Source: Mesostigma viride (Eukaryota; Streptophyta; Mesostigmatophyceae; Mesostigmatales; Mesostigmataceae). Taken from it: a stretch of DNA of 64,000 bases. The translations under genes were made by a program, and so were the position numbers. The notes beneath the pieces were generated by a model. That model worked only from the letters and a program-made list of their open reading frames with translations. It searched no databases and was not told where the DNA came from. The stretch covers positions 3,452,241-3,516,240 of the forward strand of contig RPFO01000213.1 in NCBI GenBank assembly GCA_009746045.1, written 5' to 3'. Position 1 is the stretch's first letter. Every line of letters starts with the position of its first letter. Of this stretch, positions 20,911 to 30,900 are shown one piece after another.

Positions 20911-22719
20911 GCTGCCGCCATATCGCTTTTCTGAACTTCGGGCCCGCCACACATGCAAGCATAGTAGCTAGGCTTGGGATCGGTGCAAGTCCCAGAGATT
21001 GCATGCAGCGCAGATGGCCATTGGATCGCTGCCCAGCCCATGCACTGGGCGGCCGGGCCGGCAGATGGCAACCTCTCGCAGCTGCCATGAGTCCTTCTCC
21101 TTCGGGGACCTTAGTTTACCGCTACTACGGTACGACGGTCAGCGACCACCTGCATGCATGGATGCCATGGCCACCAAGCTGCGGAAAATTTTTGGCCCTA
21201 GCTCTCCGAAAATAGAGAAAAAGTGTCACACACTTGGCTTGAACGCTGGAACATTGGAAGTGGGCCCCGTGGCTGCCTAGGCCGATGGAAGCCCAATGAC
21301 GCTGAGCCGACGCGCGCGAGGCCCTGCAGTCGGTGTGACACCGACTCAGTGCACACGCCGCGCCAACGCCGAGTGGTACTGCGTCGTTTCGAGCAGCAGC
21401 CACCTGGGGCCGAAGACGGCGATCTGAGTCTCTTGAGGCCGAACAGTCTCTGGAGTGCTCAAGCTCTTACCCGATTACAAGATTGGCGTCTGGAACTCGT
21501 AGTAGGCGGTAACTGAATTAATTAGAAAGTACTGCGTACGTGGGCAGTACCACCTTCCCCACTCACGGGACAAGCATTAGTAGGCCGGCACCGGCCCCAC
21601 CAGTCCTCATGCAACAAGGCCAGCTATAGTACCTTCCGTTCCATCGAGGATAAGCGTAGCAAGTGTGCTGCAAGAAGCTGCACGACCTCTCCTAGCTAGT
21701 GGACGCTAGACGACGACCTGATCCTACTAAGTGCACCCCACGGGCCTAGCTGCATGGCCGCCCGGTACGTACCGCCATGGTCAGTGAAGCGTATTATAAC
21801 CGGGCCGGACCCGGCCGCTGCTGGAACCGCCGTGCTAATTAAGTCCGCCCTTAATTGTCAGTTGAGACTTGAGGCCTAAGCCCGTACGTGCTCATGCAGA
21901 CTCGCTGATCGAGGCGGCCCGAATATAGTGCATCGCGGATTCCAACTAGGCCTGCCAAGCTTAAGCGACCAGGGCAATCTTGAAAGGAAAGCCGTACGTG
22001 TAGTAGTACCACCTTGACCGGCTGGTGGCTTGGCCAGCGGCCGGCGGCAGCACACCCCTGTGGAGCACACGGGGGATGGCGCAGCGCCCGGGTCAGGCTG
22101 CAAACATTGTGAGCTAACCCGAGCGGTCGGTCAAGGCTGCCGTTGGGCGTTGACGGACCGCTGGAGTCAGCCCACAATATGTAATTTCCTTGACAAGTGC
22201 ATGGGGCTTTGCCCCCCCCCCCCCCCCCCCCCCCCCGCCCCCCCGGCCGCCGCTCCATGCACCCCAACAAGAGGGCCGGCCTGCGGCGCCCTTCTCATCA
22301 GTGTTGCTGGAAGTTAATTACCCCCTGCCGCCCACGTATAGTAACCGCGGCGCCCGAGACCGCGAGTAGCTCCTCGATCGGCCGCGGGCTACCAAGTTGT
22401 TCAAGTCACCGCCTTAATGAAGGAGGGCCGGCTGCCTTGTCACGGCCAACGACGTCATCCACCCCTTAAATTCACCTTGGTGGTGAATTGGACACTAGGC
22501 GCCCTTGCTCGCTTGCGGTATATGTGGCGGTCAGTCACCGACCACCTTTCGGCCGATCGAGCTGTTCAACACCCCCGACTACCTGCGGGAGCTCGATCTG
22601 CTCAGTGGCGTTCTGCAACCGCGTTTTGCTCGATCTGATGAGCAGGCCCGCCTGCCGAGTGGCAGACTGCCATGCTGATCCGAGTCATGCTTGAGCAGTG
22701 TATGCAACTAAGGCCGGTT
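20911..22719. other. No gene recognised
   Basis: GC-rich sequence without a convincing frame or repeat family, apart from a homopolymeric C tract at 22212-22236. It is probably old transposon debris, given its surroundings, but I cannot assign it. Confidence 0.5.
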
Positions 22720-23110
22720 CTGCTGAGCACTGACCGGCCCGGTAACTATCGGGGACGTGTCTGCCTCCGGCTGCAGAGCGCCGCGCTGAAGTGAAGACGT
22801 TCATCATGGCGCATGATGCTCCACAGGCTCCGCGCTGCACTGGACGGTCCTCACAACATGGCCGGTGAGTCTCAGATGGCCGGTTCCGTAGTCACGGCAT
22901 GGCCGTAACACTGCCTCACCATGCATGCAGTCATGGCAGCCTTTGTCGCGCGCATGCACCTGCTGGTGGAGGACCGGTGCGTCGCTGATTGTTTCCCGCA
23001 AGCCCGGCGCCGGGTCTTCATTTTTATCGAATTAAAATGTCAAGGCTTTCGACAAGGTTCTCTGGGAGGCTCTTTGGCCTTTGCTCTAGTTATAAGGCCA
23101 TCCCACTGCA
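22720..23110 (+). mobile_element. LINE reverse transcriptase palm fragment, plus strand
   Basis: Pieces in shifting frames spell the N-terminal RT motifs of a LINE: a NYRG block at about 22745, FVARMHLLVED near 22945-22975, and KAFDKVLWEALW following VFIFIE near 23010-23075 (the FIDLKKAFD motif, containing the first catalytic Asp). It may be the 5' part of the LINE copy that resumes at 24310. Confidence 0.6.
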
Positions 23111-23429
23111 TGATGGGTGGCCGGCTCTTAGAGCTGAACGGTGGACGTACGTAGTAACCGCGCCGGCGTGCCGGCCCCTACCTTTTATTGCTGCCATTTA
23201 ATTGCCGGCTTTTATGAGGGTTCACAGGCAGTAGGGCGGACTGCGGAAGGCACCACCCCACCATTCCCCGTTCCCTACCACGGGATGTGGCAAGGTTGTC
23301 GGTGCATGTGACTTGTGTCGATCCTGTCCCCATGCATATATATGTATCTGTTCATTATACATGGTCGTGGATCACGTCAGTCATGCGCCAGACACATCAT
23401 CAGCGCCGGTTTGCCGAATTGAATTGAAT

Positions 23430-24140
23430 TGTAACATATAACTCCGTTGGGAGTAAATGTACTAGCACAAATCCCTGAAAAGGGGCATAGTTATTAGTTT
23501 TAATACACTCTTGGCTACTTCAGTGCAAGGGTAGGGTGTAAACTATACATGCACCTGCTCCAGATGGGTGCACAAAGTGCACCTGCACACCACTTTGTAT
23601 TCCAGCACCTAGGGGCGCAGACGTAGGGGGGAAGATCATATCATTCATGGCTAAACAATGGCTAGGGCATGGCTTCTCAGCAGAGAGTAGCTCAGACTGT
23701 GCATGGGCACAGCATCAGTAACTAAATAAAGCTATAGGCATCATCTGGGGTACACGTGGCACATCATAGGCACACATGTGCATGGCTAAATAATGCTAAG
23801 GTGCCCATCGGCTGGTAGGGGGCCCATAATATATAGGCGTACATGTACAATTAGGCCACGGGGCTAGGCCTTACTACATTCTACAATACTACTGCTGCCG
23901 GTATCAGTTCCCCTAAGCTGCATGGGGTGTCTGGCGGAGGTGCTGGGGCCGCGGGGGTCGCTTGCCAGGGCTTGGGGCCGACGTCGGTAGCTAGAAGATG
24001 GCCACCGGGGGGCCCTTCCAGTACACCGGCTTCCCCGCCGCGGTCTGCCGGAGCTGGAGGTAGGTCGGCCATAGCTCCCGTCGCCGTTGTTGCTGCGCCA
24101 CTTACGTCACTTGAGTCGTCGTCCAGGGTGTAGTAGTGAG
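23430..24140 (-). mobile_element. LINE ORF1 fragment plus 3' region, inverted partner of 13850-14490
   Basis: The minus strand reads from about 24130 (TLDDDSSDVS, then LPPAPADRGG, KPWQATP) into the 3' sequence with AACTCCGTTGGGAGT near 23445. It aligns in order with 13850-14490 in the opposite orientation, with indels. No intact frame. Confidence 0.6.
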
Positions 24141-24309
24141 TCTTCGCGAGCTGCTTACTACAGCGTCTGAGAAATTAACCGGAACTGACTGATCATCAAT
24201 CTTGTACGCCGGATTCTCAAAGATAAGCAGAATTAGCGGAGGCGCCCCCGCCTTACCCCGCGAGCGGGGAAGGCGGTGGGTCTCCAGCTTGATCTCACCA
24301 GTGAGGCCC

Positions 24310-24610
24310 ATGCGGTCAATTAAGGATTTTGCTCTCAAACGTCTGCATGGGCAAGCTTCGAGGAGATCCACAGCGCTTTGCTGCCCTTATAAGGGCCAGG
24401 TTCGAGCCTGGCCTGGACATCCTTAACCACCGTAGCTCACGGGCAGCGATGCGGGCCCTGGTTATATCGCCTGTCTTTCCTGATTTATGTGCGGATGATA
24501 CCACCCTCATTAAGCGGCCCGAGGCTCATTCTGTCCTGGTTGGACTGTCTGGTGGGCTTGGAGGCTCGGGCGGTGCAATGATGGGGCTGGAGATATTAGC
24601 ACGTCAAAAC
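24310..24610 (+). mobile_element. LINE reverse transcriptase fragment with DDTTL motif, plus strand
   Basis: Open stretch with PVFPDLCADDTTLIKRPEA (the catalytic YADD counterpart, mutated to CADD) at about 24470-24530, followed by a decayed LGGSGGAMMGLEI segment. Same family as 18960-20270 and 14870-15840. Confidence 0.7.
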
Positions 24611-24704
24611 TGATCGAGGCGATGGTGACTGGCTGGTCAGTGCAGCCAGTCGCCCACCACCGCTCGAGCGGCTGCTCGACGGTACTGAGCTAGTGCAGTT
24701 CGGT

Positions 24705-25015
24705 GATCAAGGAGACAACCAGCGCAGGCCAGAAATCGGGAGAATCCGCGTCGGTTTGAGTCGTTCAGGATGATGAATATGAATGGTGATGGAAATGTGT
24801 AGCCTTGTGCATTGAAATTATGGCTGGCTTACGTGTAGAGCGTCTAGATGACGGCTAGACGGTGGGGCCGGAAACAGCTTGCTCTGATCAGGGCGTGTGT
24901 TTCGAGCCTGACTGGCCGGGAGTGTCTAGTGGTGACCACCATTGCTGCGATCGCTCTCGCTCCCACCATCTACGAGGAAATACCCGCAAATGGAAAACCC
25001 GCAAACGGTGGTCGC
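24705..25015 (+). repeat. SINE-like repeat, long copy, inserted in LINE
   Basis: Starts ATCAAGGAGACAACCAGCGC and runs through the GATGATGAATATGAATGG, GGCTTACGTGTAGAGCG and GGGAGTGTCTAGTGGTGA blocks to the GGAAATACCCGCAAATGG end. It separates two parts of the LINE copy, so it is the younger insertion. Confidence 0.8.
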
Positions 25016-25640
25016 TTCAAAGTGTTGGGGAGCATGCTCCCTGACACGGCCGACGATATGTGGACACCCGCATCGATCGGCCGACGGCCAGGCCGGCCGG
25101 CCTGGGCCAGGCGGCCGCTCGCTCAACACCTACCAGCACTCGAAGGACCTAGGCGAGGACCGCGAGCTAGTTCTCTTCAACTGAGGTCCTGGTCCTCACG
25201 GCTCACGGTGCTCACATACCGACATACGGGGCCGAGGCCGGCCTGGACGCTTACGCGGACCAGCTGGTCACACGGTGCTCAACGGCTCAGTATACATAAC
25301 TAGAATGCTCCAAAAGGTCCCAGGACTGCGCAGGATTTTCCACGCACAGCTCACTCGAGTCTATTAATTAATTAATTAGACTCGTGCTCCCGTTGGGGAG
25401 TCACGGAGCATTATTTCTCGAGTCTATGTATCAGGGTACATGCCTCGCATTTCCGAAGAGATTAGGCATGCAGTATAGAATAGCATTTGTAGGACATGTT
25501 GCCCGAACCAGTTAGGTAGACGGCGCCCTAGGGCTGGGTGGCCCTCAGCGGCCGCTTGGCCAGCCAGGGCCGGGCATATTGATCCTTACGTGGCGCCTGG
25601 CCCCAAGGACAAACGTCCAGGCGGGTTGGTACGTAGACGT
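25016..25640 (+). mobile_element. LINE post-RT segment, plus strand
   Basis: Continues the copy from 24310: GSMLPDTADDMWTPASIG, LTVLTY, then SLYQGT-like and RIAFVGHVARTS near 25480-25520. A GACTCGTGCTCCCGTTGG element is inserted near 25380. Multiple frameshifts. Confidence 0.7.
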
Positions 25641-25769
25641 ACTAGCACTAAACTACACAGTACTCCTACACACACAGATCTCGAATGATTTATCTAGTAC
25701 CAAATCCGAAAGGCTTGCATCACTCCCCGGAAAGGAGAACTTTTGCGGATGACTGTAGGTGTAAGTTGG

Positions 25770-25965
25770 CGATGCCCTAGGATCCGGAGACGTCCGTCCT
25801 ATCAAGGAGACAACCAGCGCAGGCCAGAAATCGGGAGAATCCGGACCATGGTAGCTCGAGCCTGCAGTTATCTTGTCCGCGTGTTCGAGTCGTTCTATAG
25901 TCAGCGAAAGTTGGTGAGAGAGGTCCCCAGTTCGATTCCGGTCGGATTCATTTGCAGATCGCGTT
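25770..25965 (+). repeat. SINE-like repeat with tRNA-like T-arm
   Basis: A copy of the dispersed repeat (25802-25895), followed by GTCCCCAGTTCGATTCCGGT at about 25925-25944, which resembles a tRNA B-box/T-arm. It suggests the family may derive from a tRNA, but no complete cloverleaf can be folded by eye. Confidence 0.55.
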
Positions 25966-26009
25966 TTCCGCGTTTTCCGCGGACCGGCACTGAACGCAAA
26001 TGGTTTTCA

Positions 26010-26360
26010 CCTTTGCGGAGTGCCAAATCAGAATACACAGATCAGTTGCTGGCCGACCTCATGGTCCCAGCTCAGTTTGACAAACGCATTTCCTCCCTCT
26101 CTCGAGCTTGGACTGCCATGTAGGACAAGAAGAGATGGCAGACAATTGTCCAGGCCCACACGCCATGCAGCCCCCCCCCCCAGCTATAGGAGGAAGGCGC
26201 TCTTTTCTGAGTAGCTATCTAGAGAAGCTTGGATTTTGGATTATAGCTAGTTTAGTTAGTTTTCGCGGCTCTGTCAACCCCATCCACCTGCAATGGGATA
26301 TGTGCTTTATGATCTCGGGTCATGTTATAGTTTAATTCATTAAATTATTATTTTTTAAGT
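26010..26360 (+). mobile_element. LINE 3' tail, plus strand
   Basis: Reads QISCWPTSWSQ / CSEYTDQLLADLMVP-like coding remains and then the 3' non-coding region, ending ATTCATTAAATTATTATTTTTT. It is the reverse complement of the region at 18960-19340. Confidence 0.7.
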
Positions 26361-26914
26361 GCATAGAGTTCGTCATGGCAGAGCATGCGGCGCTTGACAG
26401 AAAAAAATTTTAGGCAATTAATTTATTGCGTACTAAAGATGCATGGGCAGACAGGTATTTGGTGGTATGTCTTCAGTGCATGATTTGTATCGCTGACCAA
26501 ACAGCAAGCAACCCAAAAATTGAAGTTCATTGGCCAGGGTGAAGGTCTGGCAACATCACCAACAGGACAACCATCAATTTGAACATGTCAAGCCTAACAG
26601 TACAACCAATGCTCAACTCCTTGAGAGCCGGCAAGTTCACAGAATTGATCAATGTTGTACTCCAAATCGGCTCCAATAGGCATGTCCAACAGGCATGTCC
26701 AACAGGCATGCCACACATGGCACGTGTGGGAAACAAACTACAACAAACAAGCTGTAAAAAAGCAGGCTTTCAACATGGCCTCACAGAGCCATCCCCCAAC
26801 CAACCCTCCAACCTCATCACTCCCACACCACGGGATTCTGACAACTGCCAAGAAGAGCCGAACCTCACAACATATCCACCCTGTCCATGCTTTGCGCATC
26901 TAACACCCTGGACA
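26361..26914 (-). other. PNPase 3' flank/3' UTR, no other gene seen
   Basis: About 550 bp between the LINE tail and the PNPase stop codon. It contains a small tandem repeat, GGCATGTCCAACA, at about 26678-26710. It presumably includes the PNPase 3' UTR; I could not fix a poly(A) site. Confidence 0.5.
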
Positions 26915-27954
26915 TCACTCCTCGGCGGCTACCGCGGCCGCGCTCTGCTTCACCTTCGCGTCCGCTGCGCCGCTAGAAGTTGCCCCATTGGAACCAGAGC
27001 CACTGGAGCTAACTCCGCTTCCGCTCGAGCGGCCGCCCCGCGGAGACCTCGAGCCCCCCGAGGCAGACAACCGGCTGCTGGCGCGGGGGGGTGCATCGGA
27101 AGGGGAAGATGTCGATGAGGGCGACGAGGGCGAGGAAGGGGACGAGGGCGATGATGGGGGCGGCGGCTTTGCGCGAGGGTCCTCCTCCCCCGAGTCGAGC
27201 AGCAGCACGGCGCGCCGGCTGAGCCGCAGCTGCCCCCGGTCCGTGATCTCGATCAGCTTCACGCTCACCCTGTCGCCCTCCTTGACGACCTGGCGGTTGG
27301 GAGTTGTGCCCCCAGGTGGGCACAAACATGATGGGGGATTGGGTGGAGCAAGGTCGAGGACCATTGGCCATGGGGGATGGCGAGCACGTGTGCGACAACG
27401 TGAGTGTGGCAGGATTAAGAACCACGAAAGTGGCGTGGGGGCGTGGCCGATGGATGGGCATATGTGCGGCATGGTGGAGGAGCACGGGTGCACCATGAGC
27501 GTGGCATGGTAACGGACCATGGGCGCAGCACGCGGTAGGGCGTGAGAGGGATCAAGGCAACACCTTCAATTACATGCCAGATCAGCAGACATCGGCCAGA
27601 AGGAGGGCAGCTCCATGGACAGGTTGAGCACAAGTAAACAGCGGAAGCTAAATGTGGGCAGACACTCAAAAACTTTGGCACGACTTTCAAGGCATGAGCT
27701 GTAACGCTGATCAATAGATAAAAACACGGCCACGCCAGGCTAGTGGTATTCCACCCTCATTTCGCAGACAATGCGATGCTGACTTCATCACAACCAGTGG
27801 CGGTGACTGGGCACACGCCGCACAGGGGGCACTCACCTCGCCGACCTCGTTGACACGCTTCACATCCAGCTCGCTGATGTGGCACAGGCCCTCCTTGCCG
27901 TGCGAGATCTCGACAAAGCAGCCAAAGGGGACGATCTTCTTGACCACACGGTCC
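26915..27954 (-). CDS. PNP1: PNPase exons 20-21: S1 RNA-binding domain and low-complexity tail
   Basis: Exon 20: [20 protein letters not shown] then LCHISELD, a canonical S1 beta-barrel core. Exon 21: [20 protein letters not shown] then LRLSRRAVL, the end of S1. About 90 residues of Ser/Pro/Gly/Ala-rich tail follow, with an SPSS repeat, to the stop at 26915-26917. The tail resembles disordered tails on other plastid PNPases but its sequence is not conserved. Minus-strand stop TGA. Confidence 0.93.
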
Positions 27955-30900
27955 CTGCAGATGCACCAGTACATGCACATGCACAACACGCGCATGCAGG
28001 CCCCAAGCACGCACACACACACACCCCAAGCACATACACATGCACTAGTCAATAAATCGCATGTGTCCGCAGTCGATGTATGCCCAAACGGTGTAGGGGA
28101 CCAGGTGTACACCACCAAAGCATGTATGTATGTAACCAATTATGTGTGCATGTGGTCATTTGTGTATGGATGTAAGCATCATCTAGGGGATGCGAAGTAG
28201 GATGGAAGCAGCATGGCTAGGAGCGCTGAGGAAGTTGATCTGGGTTCAGTCCGTACCAGCGCAAAAAAGTAAACCCCTCTTCCCTCCATAGTAAATGGAG
28301 GTTTTGTTGCACCCATAGATGCCCCCAGCCCCACCACCCCACCCCTGCCGGCCGCTGGCTGAACCTCCCTCACCCTTGAACGGCCCTCACCGGTGGCCCC
28401 CATTCCCTCCGTCAAAAGGTACTTGGCCACTCACCGGTAGATGGCGCCAATCTCCGGCACCATCACCATGTCCTCGATCAACTGCACTGCGCGATTCACC
28501 TCGGCGGGGCCACGCCCGACGATGCGAACCTGCGGGATGACGCGCGATGGGGCAGGGCAAGGGACGCCAGGGCACAGTGTGCATGCCATGCAGCTGGGAA
28601 TATCAGACGAACGAGTACCCTACCCGCACAAGACATACTATAGGGATAAATGAATTAATTATCACGTAAACTGTGTCATGTGGGTACCAATAAAGGTTCC
28701 TTCTGCCCCTATACACAATGAGGGAGGGCGCCCTAGCTTCTCTCACTGCCCTAAGGCCACTGTAGGGATACTAAAAGGATAGTATACCTCCAATAGGGAT
28801 ACAATAGGGATACTCTTGTCTCTTTGATACTACACCTCCATAAGGCAAGAGATCGTTGTGTCTGAAAAGGATCCCAACCTCAGCACAGAGCCGAGGCGGC
28901 GCGGCATGACCTAAAATGTGTACCTTGTTACCCAACCTCCTCTGCGGCCTATCACTGCATTTGCCACGCCAACCATCATCCAGGTCGATAAGTTCACGTG
29001 CCCTATACCACAATGTGCATGACACAGCCCAACCAACAATCCATCCCCTACCGCCACCCACGCACCATGCCCGTGTCGTCCAGGTCGATCGCCTCTACCC
29101 CGGACTCGGCAATGATACCCTTCACGTTCTTGCCGCCCGCCCCGATCACCAGCATCACCTTGGACGGGTCGATCTGTCGCAGGGGGAAGGGGGCCATAGG
29201 TGGAGGGGCAAAAAGTGGGTAGTGGGTCGTGGGGACAGGTGGGTCGTGGGGGCAGGTGGATTAGGAGAGTGGCCGCACACACAGGCCAGCAGGGGACGCG
29301 TGCTGCCAAGAATCCGCGATGGATCCGTCGATGTCATCGACATACAACTGCTTGGACGGGTCGATTCGTGGGACAGGTGGCCATAGGGGCCGAAACACAC
29401 ACATATGCGGTGCTAGATGGGGAGGGTGTGGTGAGGACCGCGATGGCACGCAGGCGGCACTGGGGCAGCATGACCTTGGATGGGTCACTCTGTTGCATGA
29501 AACATAGTGCACCGGAAAACATGAGCATGGCGGCAGGGGACAAGTAGGTACAGGAATGAAACACAGGCCATGGCCAGCACGACATGGCACGAGTAGCATC
29601 TGTCGTGCAAGACACGGTGAATGTGCCGGCAAACACGAGCGTGGCAACCAGTGGCATCCGGGTTCGCGGATGACATGCAGGCGACATCAAGGCCCGCACC
29701 ACCTTGGACGGGTAAACAGAAGCATGCAATTGAGGCTTATGTCAATGAGACAACCAGCGCAGGCCAGAGATATGGAGAGTCCGGACACACCGGCCACAGG
29801 GCAAATAACCATACCGGGCTTACGAATGGACAGACAATGCTCCATAGTGTCGGACGCAAGCCGAATGCCAGGATGCCATTTAGGCTAGGTGGCCCGCGGA
29901 CTACCCTTGCGCTATCTTGCGCCGGGAAGGCCACTCCTCCTCCGCCCACCCCAGTGGCTGGAAGTGCGTGCACAAGTGTCCGTGCGATGGGGGCATTGTT
30001 TGCTCGCACACGACGCCATTCATCCCCACGGCTTTGCAAGGCAACCCCCTTTTCATTGACCCCATCCATCAATTTTAGATTCATGCCCACCCCCTTGGCA
30101 ACGATGTGAGTGCTTGCCATTCACATCACCACGCGGGTGCGCTCGTCTAACTAAACCCAAAACCCTAAACCCTAAACCCGGTGTGGCTCTGCTTTGTTCC
30201 GTATCACAATTAACGTTGCTGTTGAAGTAATTATTAACGTTGCTGTTGAAGTAATTATTCTGCCCGGCACCAAGGGAAATCATAGGCCCCAGGTGTGGCA
30301 TCCCCTTCCGCAAGCGCCCAGAGCGAGAAACTTTCATCCGTCACCCACCTTCATGCTGTGGATCCTCGGCGCGTACTTGGACAGGCAGCCTGCGGGCGGT
30401 GGGTCGCACTTGGCCATCTCGCCTGCGTGGCGCGACGGTAGGATGGAGGCCACACAGATCACAGGTGTGACAGCGCTGAGCATCACTACCACAATTATTA
30501 CCACGCTTTATTACCTTCGTACACACACAAGTGATGAGCCAGCTATGCTCTATCTGCACATGTGTAGGCAGGATTTGGGGGAAACTGTAAATAGGATGGC
30601 TACATCAGTTACGCTTGGTAGGGGCATCCTGGTCTTGGATGCCCTTACTGTGTGTACCAGGGAGCATGCAACCTTAATATCCTCCGTTCGTAGTTCCAAT
30701 GCAGAAGATATGCTCATCGGCGGCGAGATGAAACACCCTGCACACTATCTGGAAAATTACAGGCTGTCCAGCCAGAAGCTCACAAAGTCAAGCCAGCAAG
30801 TTTACACGCTTTGATCGCAGCACACGCTTCAAAGCTCAGCCTGCGCCATATGCTTTTCGGACCATGCCGACTTGCAAACCATTACCAAAGATCTGCCCAG

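Noticed and set aside
25895..25960. tRNA gene at the GTTCGATTCC motif
   Set aside because: Only a T-arm-like part is present; the 5' half does not fold as a tRNA, so I treat it as a SINE feature.
26988..27512. 174-codon plus-strand acidic frame
   Set aside because: Antisense shadow of PNPase exon 21 and its flanking intron.
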